Source: REEB426 sp964551975
GTDB taxonomy: Bacteria; Actinomycetota; Actinomycetes; S36-B12
Direction of reading: 5' to 3'
NCBI GenBank assembly: GCA_964551975.1
Contig: CAZKFI010000001.1
Span: 127,899 to 191,898 of the forward strand
DNA: 64,000 bases
A program made the position numbers and the translations under genes. The notes under the pieces are model-generated. The model was not told where the DNA came from and searched no databases. It saw only the letters and a program-made list of their open reading frames with translations. This document shows, in pieces, positions 34,201 through 43,530 of the stretch. Numbering within the stretch: the first letter of the stretch is position 1; each line of letters opens with the position of its first letter.

Positions 34201-36062
34201 AACTCATCGCTGCCTTTGATCATCGGGACATATTCATCGATCCAACACCTGACCCATCAAAGTCTTTCGAGGAACGGCGCAGACTGTTCTCTCTCCCGCG
34301 TTCCAGTTGGCAGGACTACGACACCAGCCTGCTATCAACCGGTGGTGGCGTCTTCTCACGTTCAGTGAAGTCCATCGAGTTGTCGCCTGAGGCTTGGGCG
34401 GCACTCGGGTTGCCGGGTGAACCAGCCCCGTGCTCGCCGCAGGAGGTCGTTCAGGCAATCCTGCAAGCCCCGGTGCATCTGCTTTGGAACGGCGGTATAG
34501 GCACCTACATCAAGGCTCGTACTCAGTCCAATGCCGACGTTGGGGATAGGGCCAACGATGCCGTGCGGATCAACGGCGACCAGCTGCGCTGCCAGGTGGT
34601 GGGCGAAGGAGGCAACCTGGGGTTGACCCAGCTAGGGCGAGTTGAGGCTGCCCGACATGGTGTGCGCCTGAACACGGACGCAATTGACAACTCGGGGGGC
34701 GTCGATACCTCCGATCACGAAGTGAACCTGAAGATCCTGCTGGCCGACGCAATCAAAGTCGGCGAGCTCGCCGCTGCGGATCGTAATGAGTTGCTCGCGT
34801 CGCTGACCGATCAGGTTGCCGAGGCGGTCCTCGCGGACAACTACGCGCAGAACGTCACGTTGGGGGCCGCACGGTTCGGCGCGGCCAATCTCATCTCAGT
34901 GCACCAACGCATGATTCGTGACCTGGAGCGGTCGGGGCTACTCAATCGAGCTGTCGAAAACCTTCCAGATGATGAGGAATTGCGCACTCGACAACTCGCC
35001 GGCCAAGGACTGACGTCGCCGGAGTTGGCGGTGCTGCTGGCCTACGCAAAGATTTCCCTCACGGCGGCCCTCAATGCCTCAGACCTTGCGCGCGATCCCT
35101 GGTACGGGCAAATTCTGCGGCAATACTTTCCGACATCCATCGCGCAGCGCTTCGATGACATCCTTGATGCACATCCATTGAGGGATCGGATCATCAACAC
35201 CGTTGTCTGCAATCGGCTGATCAATACCGGTGGCATCAGCGTGGTGTTCAGAGCCATCGAGGAGACGGGCGCGCAGCCTATTGACGTTGTGCGCGCAGCC
35301 ACAGTGTCAATTGAAGTCTTTGATATCGCAGGAATTTACGAGCAGATCAACGCACTCGATGGACAGGTGAGCACCGACCTGCAATGTCGACTGCAACTGG
35401 AGACTCGCCGACTGCTGGATCGTTCGATCCGTTGGTTCTTGCAGACGCGGGGTGGTGCGGTGAATGTCGCCGGTGAGATAAAGCGTTTGCAACCCATCGT
35501 GCAACGCTTTGCCAGCGTGGTGCCAACAAGCCTGCTGGGTGCCGAGGCGGATCGTCTTCGAAAACTCACTACCAATTTCGAGCAGGATGGTGCACCCTCC
35601 GGCCTTGCTCAGCAGGTGGCTTCGAGTCTGGACCTGTTCGCGCTGCTGGACATCTCCGACATCGCGACTCGATCGGGCGAGGATCCGAGCACCGTGATTC
35701 CGCTGTACTTCACGATCTCTGAGCGCTACGACATGGATCGCACCCTGCTGCGAATCACGGCACTGCCGCGTTCGGATCGCTGGAATGCCCTCGCACGTCA
35801 GGCCCTGCGCAGTGACCTCTACTCCGCGATTGCCGCACTTACCGCCCGGGTGGTGCGTTTCACGGATGCGGCGCTACCACCACTTGAGCGCGTGCTCATC
35901 TGGGAGCGGGCTCATGCCGCCGGGCTTGCCCGCGCTCGATCCACCCTTGACGAGGTTGCGGCGCAGGAGGAGGTTGATCTGGCCACCCTCTCGGTTGCGC
36001 TACGGGTACTGCGCACACTGGTGGCCCAGGGATCCGCGAGTTCCACTACCCCCGCACACTGA
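31218..36062 (+). CDS. gdh: large NAD-specific glutamate dehydrogenase (LGDH)
   Basis: A 1614-residue enzyme of the long LGDH family (about 1600 residues), which oxidises glutamate to 2-oxoglutarate and ammonium with NAD. The N-terminal ACT-like regulatory half (TDDMPFLVDSVTSELARQGR, GFREYHV) is followed by the catalytic core: HLRRGSVARGGLRWSDRREDLRTEILGLVKAQEVKNAVIVPVGAKGGF (near residue 839) holds the substrate Lys and phosphate-binding residues. VVAADKGTATFSD, DYDTSL and GGNLGLTQLGR follow. The C-terminal helical region completes the family. It is divergent from the DUF2505 gene with overlapping leaderless promoters. Confidence 0.95.
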   Translation: MPSLGLQDLSEAIAQLPTAQERILIKRFFHNVTSEDLPQVPPGELIKQVMAMRAFADQRPARRALVEVSEESGGTVLSIVTDDMPFLVDSVTSELARQGRTVRLVIHPLLSVHRDDQGHLTEVLDVDIDADRPAGALAESWMRIEMERDYLSQDDAAIARRVTQVLADVRAAVEDWPEMRQRALHISRELNEHPPHGVEATEASDAANLLAWLAQDHFTFLGFREYHVTQRAGEEILDVLPESGLGILREVGATDPHISKSFSELAQPVRARIRVPQVLQLNKANVRSTVHRDAYLDYVGIKTFDAAGQVVGEQRFLGLFTASAYAEPISEVPGLSRKLQAVLEALELVPGSHSAKDLQQFLQTYPRDELFQLSLDELVPVAEAAMHLQDRRQTKLFARIDDYGRYASCIVYLPRDRYTTTVRQAVERLLVDAFDGVGVDYTAWVTESVLARVHYVIHLATGTDPAQARAVDLQSLQADVAQATRSWEDDFTDAMVAELGESEASRLLPRYLRGYSTAYKAAFGADQAVQDAITLERLSAGELSLDLRWYEVAGDTQARFSVIRIGPAMSLSRILPILQAMGAEVIDERPYQVDGPDAAQAWILDFGLVLPEIDADQQQAAAQRFCDGFAAAWSGQCESDALNGLILLAGLTWRDVVLVRALVRYIRQIGVAFGQEYIHQVLLANAAIISMQVALFNERLNPQLQGSDDAEQRSGGAAVEAIQRALDAVPSLDHDRILRLLLSVVMATLRTNVFIPERPGRHSLAFKIDSSVISELPPPRPWVEIWVYSPRVEGVHLRRGSVARGGLRWSDRREDLRTEILGLVKAQEVKNAVIVPVGAKGGFCPATLPDPALDRDAWMQEGKACYREYVSALLDITDNLVDGQIVPPADVVRRDGDDPYLVVAADKGTATFSDLANSIAAEYHFWLGDAFASGGSAGYDHKVMGITARGAWESVLRHFREIDLNPQKDEFTAVGIGDMSGDVFGNGMLLSNHMKLIAAFDHRDIFIDPTPDPSKSFEERRRLFSLPRSSWQDYDTSLLSTGGGVFSRSVKSIELSPEAWAALGLPGEPAPCSPQEVVQAILQAPVHLLWNGGIGTYIKARTQSNADVGDRANDAVRINGDQLRCQVVGEGGNLGLTQLGRVEAARHGVRLNTDAIDNSGGVDTSDHEVNLKILLADAIKVGELAAADRNELLASLTDQVAEAVLADNYAQNVTLGAARFGAANLISVHQRMIRDLERSGLLNRAVENLPDDEELRTRQLAGQGLTSPELAVLLAYAKISLTAALNASDLARDPWYGQILRQYFPTSIAQRFDDILDAHPLRDRIINTVVCNRLINTGGISVVFRAIEETGAQPIDVVRAATVSIEVFDIAGIYEQINALDGQVSTDLQCRLQLETRRLLDRSIRWFLQTRGGAVNVAGEIKRLQPIVQRFASVVPTSLLGAEADRLRKLTTNFEQDGAPSGLAQQVASSLDLFALLDISDIATRSGEDPSTVIPLYFTISERYDMDRTLLRITALPRSDRWNALARQALRSDLYSAIAALTARVVRFTDAALPPLERVLIWERAHAAGLARARSTLDEVAAQEEVDLATLSVALRVLRTLVAQGSASSTTPAH

Positions 36063-36121
36063 CCTTGTTGCAAGGTTCTTGCAGGAGCAGCGGGAAGTGA
36101 CATCAGGGGCCTTTACCTGGT

Positions 36122-36127
36122 TACCCT
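36122..36127 (+). promoter_or_regulatory. -10 element (TACCCT), leaderless start of moeZ
   Basis: TACCCT ends 6 nt before GTG 36134, just after the gdh stop, giving moeZ its own promoter. Confidence 0.5.
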
Positions 36128-36133
36128 GATCAG

Positions 36134-37324
36134 GTGAGTCTTCCCCCACTCGTTGAGCCAACAGCAGACCTCTCCGTCGAGGAGGTCCGTCGATATAGCA
36201 GGCACCTCATCATCCCGGACGTCGGCATGCCCGGACAGAAGCGTCTGAAGTCATCGCGGGTGCTCTGCGTGGGTGCGGGTGGCCTGGGTAGCCCGGCGCT
36301 GATGTATCTGGCGGCGGCCGGTGTCGGGCATCTGGGGATCGTGGAATTCGATGTGGTTGATGAGTCCAACCTGCAGCGGCAGATTATCCATGGCACATCC
36401 GACGTGGGTCGATCCAAGGCGCAAAGTGCGCGCGATCGTATTGCCGAGATCAATCCGTTGATCGAGGTCACGATGCATGAGGAGCGCCTGGATAGCGGCA
36501 ATGTGATGGAGATTTTCTCCCAGTATGACCTCATCGTGGACGGCACCGACAACTTCGCAACCCGTTACTTAGTCAACGATGCCTGTGTGTTGCTCGGAAA
36601 GCCCTATGTGTGGGGCTCGATCTTCCGCTTCGATGGCCAGGCCAGTGTGTTCTGGGCTGAGTACGGGCCCTGCTACCGCTGCCTGTATCCCGAACCGCCG
36701 CCACCGGGAATGGTGCCCTCCTGTGCTGAAGGCGGGGTGCTGGGCGTGTTGTGCGCTTCGATTGGTTCCATTCAGGTCACCGAGGCCATCAAGCTCATCA
36801 CTGGCATCGGTACCCCACTAGTCGGCCGACTGATGGTGTACGACGGACTTGAGATGCAGTACCGCAGCGTACGTATTCGTAAGGATCCAAACTGCGCAGT
36901 CTGTGGCACTAACCCGACGGTCACCAGTCTCATCGACTACGAAGCATTTTGCGGAACGATCTCCGACCAGGCCGCGGAGGCGGCTCGTGATGCCACCATC
37001 TCAGTGTTGGATCTGCGCCGGATGCTGCAGGATCGAGAAGCCGGACGCGATGACTTCGTTCTCATCGACGTTCGCGAGCCACACGAATACGAGATCGTGT
37101 CGATCCCTGGATCAGTGCTGATTCCAAAGGACCGATTCCTCGACGGCTCGGCGCTGGCAGACCTGCCCACCGATCGGCGCATCGTGCTGCACTGCAAGGT
37201 CGGTGGCCGTTCGGCAGAAGCCCTCGCAGTCGTCAAGGGCGCCGGCTTCGCGGATGCCGTTCATGTCGGTGGTGGTGTATTGGCCTGGGTTCAGCAGGTG
37301 GAGACCGATAAGCCCACCTACTGA
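36134..37324 (+). CDS. moeZ: adenylyltransferase/sulfurtransferase MoeZ
   Basis: A 396-residue fusion of a ThiF/MoeB E1-like domain and a C-terminal rhodanese domain. It adenylates the C-terminus of small sulfur carriers and loads sulfur, serving molybdopterin, thiamine or thio-cysteine pathways. The adenylate site is VGAGGLGSPALMYLAAAGVGHLGIVEFD (GxGxxG near residue 45). Zinc is held by two Cys pairs (CYRC near 180 and CAVC near 255). The rhodanese active Cys lies in LHCKVGGRS near residue 355; in homologues the loop often reads CKSGxRS, so this one has V-G. The start is leaderless GTG 36134. Confidence 0.93.
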   Translation: MSLPPLVEPTADLSVEEVRRYSRHLIIPDVGMPGQKRLKSSRVLCVGAGGLGSPALMYLAAAGVGHLGIVEFDVVDESNLQRQIIHGTSDVGRSKAQSARDRIAEINPLIEVTMHEERLDSGNVMEIFSQYDLIVDGTDNFATRYLVNDACVLLGKPYVWGSIFRFDGQASVFWAEYGPCYRCLYPEPPPPGMVPSCAEGGVLGVLCASIGSIQVTEAIKLITGIGTPLVGRLMVYDGLEMQYRSVRIRKDPNCAVCGTNPTVTSLIDYEAFCGTISDQAAEAARDATISVLDLRRMLQDREAGRDDFVLIDVREPHEYEIVSIPGSVLIPKDRFLDGSALADLPTDRRIVLHCKVGGRSAEALAVVKGAGFADAVHVGGGVLAWVQQVETDKPTY

Positions 37325-37380
37325 GCCTGATGTAGGCCCGACTCACCGCAGTGGGCGCTCACCGCGCCAACCCGTCGAAA

Positions 37381-37608
37381 CTATCCCTGGAACCCGATCT
37401 TGGTGTGGGTCCCGTCGCAGAATGGCTTGCGGGCCGATGCACCGCATCGACAGAGGTACGCCTTCTCGCCCTCTTTGAGCAGCGAGCCATCATCGGCGAC
37501 GATCGAAGCCAGGCCGCTGACCTCATAGGGTCCGTTCGCGCAGGCGCGAATTGTCACGGCAGCGCCGGAGTCGGAGCCTGAAGTGTCCTGACCGGAAGTG
37601 TTTGTCAT
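37381..37608 (-). CDS. CDGSH iron-sulfur domain protein
   Basis: A 75-residue protein with the 2Fe-2S CDGSH motif LCRCGASARKPFCDGTHTKIGF (three Cys and one His as ligands), preceded by a GPYEV beta strand. Small soluble bacterial members are redox or Fe-S transfer proteins of unclear physiological role. Forms the end of a convergent pair with moeZ (57-nt gap); the gap has a short GC-rich stretch but no clear terminator. Start ATG 37608. Confidence 0.9.
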   Translation of the reverse strand: MTNTSGQDTSGSDSGAAVTIRACANGPYEVSGLASIVADDGSLLKEGEKAYLCRCGASARKPFCDGTHTKIGFQG

Positions 37609-37684
37609 GGGGACATTCTGGGCTATCGCAGCACATCGTGTGCTGTCATGGGCTGTTATTCCCGCCTACGCGGCTGCCGGTTCC

Positions 37685-40057
37685 CTACAGGGCGCCGCGC
37701 CGGGTGAGCGAGGTGAACGCCCAGTACCCGGGAATCGTCGGTAGCCAGAACGTCACTAGGCGGTAGAGCAGTACCGCTGACACCGCGAGGCCACCATCCA
37801 GTCCTGCGGCCACCAGCCCGGCAGCCAGCGCAGCCTCAACCGCACCGAGGCCACCCGGTGTCGGTGCTGCCTGGCCGATAGTCGCGCCAGTGAGGTAGAC
37901 CACGGCGACCAGTGCCAGGTTCACCTGCCCGTCCACCGCATGGATACAGGCGGCCAACACACCGATGTAGGCGAGGTTGAGCAGCACGGCACCGCCGATA
38001 CCTTCGAGCAGTTTCCAGGGCCGCTGGGCGACGGTGGCCAATCTCGGTCCGACCTCGCGCAGAGTTGGACCCAAACGTTTGGTGATGAGGCGCCGAATCG
38101 CGGGCACCGCCAAGAGTCCCAGGGCAATGAGTGCAACGGCGATGACGGCGATCACAGCTTCACGTGGGGGCGAGAAGGTGAAGTCTGCCTGGGTTCCAGC
38201 AGCAACGCCGAAGACGAGAAGCAGTGCAATGTGGACGACGAAGGCCATGACCTGCGATACGCCGACCGAAGCGGCTGCCAGCGCAGCGGGCAATCCGGCT
38301 CGTTGCAGGAATCGGATGTTGATGGCGACCGCACCCAGGGTGGGGGGTGAGACCAAGGTTGCGAAGTCACCAGCAACCTGGGCCATGACCGTGCGGTGCA
38401 GTTTGAGTCGCTCCGGTACGAACCCTGAGAGCGACCAGGCGGCGCCTATATACGTGACCAAGCTCAGGGCTAACGCCAGCGCTAGCCACCACCACTGTGC
38501 CTGCGCGATGAGGGACTGCAGGTCGACGTCTGCAAGTTGCGACAGCAATACGTACCCGGCAATGGTGCCAACGACGATCATGACGAGTGTCCGCGGCCGC
38601 ACGCGCTCCAACTGAATCTGCTCTACGCGACCACCGGGAAGTGATTCCACCAGACCGTCACGCAGTTGCACCATGAGATCGCGATTGCGTCGCATCGCAC
38701 GTCGAGTCGGCCAGGACAGCGCTACCGGCTGCAATGCAGGTAGGGCGCGGGCCAAGCCCTCTGCACCAAGGACAGCCTGGCCGCTGCGGATCGCGCGCTC
38801 CGCACCAACAATCAAGGCAAGAGTGCAGAGCAGTTCGGCAAGGTCGATGCGCTGGGCGACGTCACTGGCGGCCACTGCACCAGACTCACCACCGAGCAGC
38901 CAGACCTGGCCGCGTGATTGGCGCAGCAGGTGAGCGGCAGTGAGACTGCGATGGCTGATTTGATGTGCGTGCAGTTGCGCCACGGCTTTCCAGGCTGCCC
39001 GCAGATCGTCGTCGGTAAGGCTGCTCGCCGTGGCGAACGTGGCGCCGTCAACCTGTTCGTAGGCCAGGACTGTGGAATCGGGTCCGGCCTGGGCTGCAAC
39101 GAGGAGTTCAGGAACCGGCGCCCCGGCCGCCTTTCCCGCAAGACTCATCAGTGCCGCGTGGTCGACGCTTCGTCGCATGTTGAAAGCACCGCTACCGGGT
39201 TCATCGCGGAGGCGTAGGGCACGCCATATTGCGCTGACGAGGCCGGCACCTTCACGATCTCGGTCCAGCACAGTCACACGCAGTGGAACTCCATCGGCGG
39301 TCTTCGCACGGTAGCGACGGCCGCGCGTGGTCTCCTTGTCGGAGTTCAGCGAGCTGATCGACAGGCCACCGCGGGTGAGGGCAGCCAACACATCCGCATC
39401 GGATGGTCGCGTGGAGGGCGTACCGAACGCGTAGCGCGCTATGAGCCCGATCGCCCACCCGAGGGTGATCGACAGACCGACGGCGGCCAGGCTGAGCGTT
39501 GACGTCAGCAGTGTCACCGCCACGACCGAGGCGACAACGACACCACTGATGACATTCCATGGCGGAATGGCCATAAGGCGACCCACGGTGATGAATGCCA
39601 CCAGGGCACCGATGATGGGCGCCGTCGCCGGGGCCGTGATGTCGACTGTGGCAACGATGCCGCCAAGTGCCGTCTGCAGTCGGGGCAGATCACTGGCGGC
39701 CACCAGGTTCGACACCAAAGTGAGCGTGACGGCTGCGAGCAGCGCTGCGATGAGCGCATCGACCAGCTGCCGGAATCTTCGGCGAATGATCAGCAGCACT
39801 CCGGCGGCCAGTGGCAGGGCAAGGGTGCCGGTACCGCTGATGACATTAATGAGGAGCACCAGCACGGATGGCAGGCGTGCAGCACCGGTGGTGACGTCGC
39901 TTTCCAGGCCGGCCGTCGTACTCGTCGCGAACCAGGCCACCAGCACGATCGCACCCGTCAAGCCGAGTGCGATGGCGAAGCGCAGCAGGTCCAGCGGGCG
40001 CCGGACCATCCGGCCAACTCCGGCTCCCTGCGCCTGAGCCGTAGGCGCGGCGGTCAC
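37685..40057 (-). CDS. membrane protein: pseudokinase domain fused to lysyl-PG-synthase-type flippase
   Basis: A 790-residue protein. About six N-terminal membrane helices (residues 18-225) lead to a cytoplasmic kinase-like domain (about 245-480), then seven to eight C-terminal helices of the LPG_synthase_TM/UPF0104 family (about 500-790, with GxP-rich QAAPTPGGLGAVEAALAAGLVAAG). The kinase-like part keeps a lipid-binding fold, but HRD reads SHRS (catalytic Asp to Ser) and the DFG-like site reads LLGGES, so it is probably a pseudokinase that senses nucleotide or a partner. Export of a phospholipid or polyprenyl-linked cargo is inferred from the flippase-like half. GTG 40057 has CACGAT 6 nt upstream. 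Confidence 0.82.
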   Translation of the reverse strand: MTAAPTAQAQGAGVGRMVRRPLDLLRFAIALGLTGAIVLVAWFATSTTAGLESDVTTGAARLPSVLVLLINVISGTGTLALPLAAGVLLIIRRRFRQLVDALIAALLAAVTLTLVSNLVAASDLPRLQTALGGIVATVDITAPATAPIIGALVAFITVGRLMAIPPWNVISGVVVASVVAVTLLTSTLSLAAVGLSITLGWAIGLIARYAFGTPSTRPSDADVLAALTRGGLSISSLNSDKETTRGRRYRAKTADGVPLRVTVLDRDREGAGLVSAIWRALRLRDEPGSGAFNMRRSVDHAALMSLAGKAAGAPVPELLVAAQAGPDSTVLAYEQVDGATFATASSLTDDDLRAAWKAVAQLHAHQISHRSLTAAHLLRQSRGQVWLLGGESGAVAASDVAQRIDLAELLCTLALIVGAERAIRSGQAVLGAEGLARALPALQPVALSWPTRRAMRRNRDLMVQLRDGLVESLPGGRVEQIQLERVRPRTLVMIVVGTIAGYVLLSQLADVDLQSLIAQAQWWWLALALALSLVTYIGAAWSLSGFVPERLKLHRTVMAQVAGDFATLVSPPTLGAVAINIRFLQRAGLPAALAAASVGVSQVMAFVVHIALLLVFGVAAGTQADFTFSPPREAVIAVIAVALIALGLLAVPAIRRLITKRLGPTLREVGPRLATVAQRPWKLLEGIGGAVLLNLAYIGVLAACIHAVDGQVNLALVAVVYLTGATIGQAAPTPGGLGAVEAALAAGLVAAGLDGGLAVSAVLLYRLVTFWLPTIPGYWAFTSLTRRGAL

Positions 40058-40182
40058 GGGGCGATCGTGTCAGATGCCCGATTCTGATCCCCGACTGGAG
40101 GTCCGGTTAGGAGTCCTCGGGAGGCCTGACTTCAGCCACGGTCCCCGATTCGCTGTCGGATGGCAGTGGTAGGCATGCGGGT

Positions 40183-43100
40183 ATGGCGAGCACGCCCGGC
40201 CGAGGCAGCAGCGGGTGGTCCTGGACCTTGGATCTCAGTGCTCCTCGGCCCCCCGAACCGCAGGCATTGGACGCCGACCAGGAGCGCGTCGCCAACCATC
40301 GCTCGGGACCCCTGCTGGTCCTTGCCGGTCCCGGAACCGGCAAGACGAGCACGATCGTTGAGGCCGTTGCTCGGCGGCTCACTGACGCTACGGAACCACT
40401 CCTGGGTGAGCAGGTGCTCGTACTGACCTTCGGCCGCCGTGCAGCAGGTGAACTTCGTGATCGCCTTGCTCGTCGACTCACCGGTGTTGCTGCACCGACC
40501 ACCATCCCTACGGTTGCGACGTTCCATGCCCTGGCCTACGCCCTGGTTGCCGAGTCCGGTGACGAGGGCCTACCGGACCTGCCGCCACGGCTCCTTTCCG
40601 GTGCAGAAGACGACGTGCGGATCCGTGAGTTACTGCAAGGCGCCATCGACGACGGCAGCATTGATTGGCCTGCCGAGTTCGAGGAGGCAACCGGCACCTT
40701 GGGGTTGGCGAACGAGATCAGGTCGGTACTAGCCCGCGCCCGCGCCCTGGGTCTGGAACCTGCAGACCTTGAGCGCATCGGACGCTCAGCCGGTCAGCCT
40801 GCCTGGGTGGCGCTCGCCGAGCTCGCCCGCCAGGACGCGGAGGTGATGTTGCTGGAGAACGTCTGCGACTACGCAGAGCTACTCCATCGCGCGGTAGTGC
40901 GACTGAGTGAACCGACGCTGCGGCAGCGTGTGCATCGCAGTTTGCGTGCGGTCTACGTCGATGAATACCAAGATACGGACCCACTGCAGGTTGCCATGCT
41001 GCATGCTCTGGTCGGTCCCAACTGCTCACTCGTTGCCGTAGGTGATCCCGATCAGTCGATCTACGCATTCCGCGGAGCGGATGTGCGCTCCATCGTGCGC
41101 TTTCCCGAGGAGTTCCCTACCGCCTCCGGGTCCCCGGCTCCGGTCATCGTGCTGGGCCACACGCGCAGATTCGGTTCGGGGATGCGCCAGGCTGTCTCCC
41201 GCATTCTGGGCACTCGACCGCTGACCGTGCATGGCAGCGGCCTGATCACCAAAGAACAACTCATCGCTCATCGGCACCCGATCTGCGAGAGCGACGGTGG
41301 TGAGATTCTCGTGCAGTCCTACGGGTCGCAGACAAGTCGGGATGTGGGGATCGCCGAACAGATCCGGCGCGCTCATCTTGATGATGGAATCCCCTGGGAG
41401 CGTATGGCGATCCTGGTGCGTACGGCACGCCATATCCCGAGTCTGCAGCGCACACTTCAGGCCGCAGAGGTTCCCGTCGCAGTGGCCGCAGACGAACGAC
41501 CCTTGCGGGCCGAGCCTGCTGTTGCAGTACTCCTGGCCGCGGCGCAGGCTGCGGTCGATCTGCCGAACCTCAGTGTGGAACAGGCCCGTGACCTGCTAGC
41601 CGGTCCGTTGGGCGGGTTGGATGCCGGTGACCTGCGGGCCCTGGGCCGTGAACTCCGGCGATTGTTTCGTCTCAACCTGCCGCCCGGCGAGTTGCCGTCC
41701 TCTGCCGAGTTGCTCCGCGATGCCCTCAGCGGCACTCTGGCGTCGCTCCCCAGTGGAACGCTCCCCAGCGGAACGATCTCCAGTGGAACCATCCCCATTG
41801 GTGACCGCATAGACGAACGACTCGTGGACAGTTGGCAACGACTGCAGCGCCTTCATGCACTCCTGGCCCATGCCAGGGAGCAGATCGATGCGGGGCTGCC
41901 CGCCGCGATGATCCTGTGGACGTTGTGGTCCGGCGAGTTACCTGACGCTGGACGAGCACACGGTTGGCCGGAGCGCCTGCGCCACGCCGCCCTACGGGGT
42001 TCTTGTACGGCGGACCGTGAGATCGATGCGGTACTCGCGCTGTTCGACACAGCCGAGCGTGCCGAACAGCGCTTCCGGGGTGTTGCCGGCATCAACCACC
42101 TGCTCGCTGCCCTTCGCGCTCAGCAGATCCCCGCAGAACCGGTTTCCGAGCGTTCCTTGGATGTTGCGGCGGTTCGGATGCTCACGGTGCATCGCGCCAA
42201 AGGCCTGGAGTGGGACCGCGTCTGGCTCGTTGGTGTCGAAGAGGGTGAATGGCCGGATCTGCGCCAACGCGGCTCCATCCTGCAATCCGAACGACTCACG
42301 CCATCAGGGTTGGGTGCTGCACCCACCGTCGCCGAGCTCCTCGCTGAGGAACGACGACTGTTCTATGTCGCCTGCACCCGTGCTCGTGAACGCGTCACTG
42401 TCACGACAGTCACGACCGCTAGCACAGGGACTGCAGCAACCGCAGTTGAGCACGGCGCAAGTGAGATCAGTCGATTCATTGATGACCTGCAGCTACCGAT
42501 AGAGCCACTGGCACCCCGGGCCCGTGAAGCCGCTTCCATGGATGGACTCGTTGCCCGATTACGCCACGTGCTGCAGGATGCGTCTGCGTCACCTGAACTG
42601 CGGGCGGCGGCAGCGGACCGGCTCGCCGATCTCGCAAGCCAGCGTGATGAGGACGGCGCTGCACTGGTTCCCTTTGCCAACCCGGACACCTGGTGGGGTG
42701 TGCGCACCGTCACGGAGGGTGCGCACGCAGTACGACCGACAGAACAGCCAGTTGCCCTGTCCGGGAGTGGCCTGGAAACGCTGACCCAGTGCCCACTGCG
42801 TTGGTTCCTGGATCGCGAGGCGGCAGCCGAATCGGTCAAAGGAACCGCCACGAGGTTCGGCAGCATCGTGCACGCCGTTGCCGACGGCATCGCCAATGGT
42901 GAGGTGCCTGCCGATGCGCAGACAGCAGATGCCCTCGTTGACCGAGTCTGGCGTGAGTTGCGTTTCGATGCACGATGGCGGTCGGAGGCGGAACGGCTCC
43001 AGGCACGCTCAGCACTCGCCCGTTTCCTGGACTATCACCTCGCCGCAGCACGTGAATTAGTCGCCACTGAGCGGCACTACGAGACAGTGATCGAGACTTC

Positions 43101-43530
43101 GACACCGACCGGTCAGGACCAGGTGCATCTTCGCGGCTATCTGGATCGCGTCGAGCGCGATAGTGAAGGGCGACTGGTGGCTATTGACCTCAAGACCACG
43201 CGATCTGCCGTGGCCCCGAAGCAGGTCGCCCACCATGCCCAACTCGGGGTCTACCAGTTGCTTCTGCAGTCGCATGCCGAGCAGCGTCCCGGTGGCGCGG
43301 CATTGGTGCAGTTGCGCGTTGCTGCAGGTGCTGGTTCCCAGAGCCCGAAGGTCCAGTTCCAGGATCCCATTCCGCAGGAGGAACCCAACTGGATTCGCGA
43401 GCAACTCGGCATTGCTGCTCATACTGTGCGCGCTGAAATATTCGATGCGATCGATGGTCGCCATTGCGACAACTGCGCCCACGCCTGGAGTTGTCCAACA
43501 AAGCCCCAGGGTCAGCAGGTCGTACCGTGA
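40183..43530 (+). CDS. adnA: AdnA: UvrD-like helicase-nuclease subunit with Fe-S cluster
   Basis: A 1115-residue subunit of the AdnAB complex that resects DNA double-strand ends in actinobacteria. Walker A is GPGTGKTS (residues 49-56) and the Walker B is VYVDEYQDTDPLQ (near 257); motif V/VI are MLTVHRAKGLEWDRVWL and RRLFYVACTRAR. The C-terminal PD-(D/E)XK nuclease has GSIVHAVADG and GYLDRVERDSEGRLVAIDLKTT. A Cys near residue 869 (TQCPLRW) and CDNCAHAWSC near the C-terminus give the four ligands of the AddB/AdnA-type 4Fe-4S staple. Four in-frame 15-bp repeats lie in the helicase (41746-41805). It overlaps adnB by GTGA, and the two are co-translated. Confidence 0.93.
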   Translation: MASTPGRGSSGWSWTLDLSAPRPPEPQALDADQERVANHRSGPLLVLAGPGTGKTSTIVEAVARRLTDATEPLLGEQVLVLTFGRRAAGELRDRLARRLTGVAAPTTIPTVATFHALAYALVAESGDEGLPDLPPRLLSGAEDDVRIRELLQGAIDDGSIDWPAEFEEATGTLGLANEIRSVLARARALGLEPADLERIGRSAGQPAWVALAELARQDAEVMLLENVCDYAELLHRAVVRLSEPTLRQRVHRSLRAVYVDEYQDTDPLQVAMLHALVGPNCSLVAVGDPDQSIYAFRGADVRSIVRFPEEFPTASGSPAPVIVLGHTRRFGSGMRQAVSRILGTRPLTVHGSGLITKEQLIAHRHPICESDGGEILVQSYGSQTSRDVGIAEQIRRAHLDDGIPWERMAILVRTARHIPSLQRTLQAAEVPVAVAADERPLRAEPAVAVLLAAAQAAVDLPNLSVEQARDLLAGPLGGLDAGDLRALGRELRRLFRLNLPPGELPSSAELLRDALSGTLASLPSGTLPSGTISSGTIPIGDRIDERLVDSWQRLQRLHALLAHAREQIDAGLPAAMILWTLWSGELPDAGRAHGWPERLRHAALRGSCTADREIDAVLALFDTAERAEQRFRGVAGINHLLAALRAQQIPAEPVSERSLDVAAVRMLTVHRAKGLEWDRVWLVGVEEGEWPDLRQRGSILQSERLTPSGLGAAPTVAELLAEERRLFYVACTRARERVTVTTVTTASTGTAATAVEHGASEISRFIDDLQLPIEPLAPRAREAASMDGLVARLRHVLQDASASPELRAAAADRLADLASQRDEDGAALVPFANPDTWWGVRTVTEGAHAVRPTEQPVALSGSGLETLTQCPLRWFLDREAAAESVKGTATRFGSIVHAVADGIANGEVPADAQTADALVDRVWRELRFDARWRSEAERLQARSALARFLDYHLAAARELVATERHYETVIETSTPTGQDQVHLRGYLDRVERDSEGRLVAIDLKTTRSAVAPKQVAHHAQLGVYQLLLQSHAEQRPGGAALVQLRVAAGAGSQSPKVQFQDPIPQEEPNWIREQLGIAAHTVRAEIFDAIDGRHCDNCAHAWSCPTKPQGQQVVP
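41746..41805 (+). repeat. 15-bp in-frame tandem repeats in adnA
   Basis: Four units of the type CTCCCCAGTGGAACG, the last two diverged, encode LPSGT, LPSGT, ISSGT and IPIGD. They extend a surface linker inside the AdnA helicase. Confidence 0.8.
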
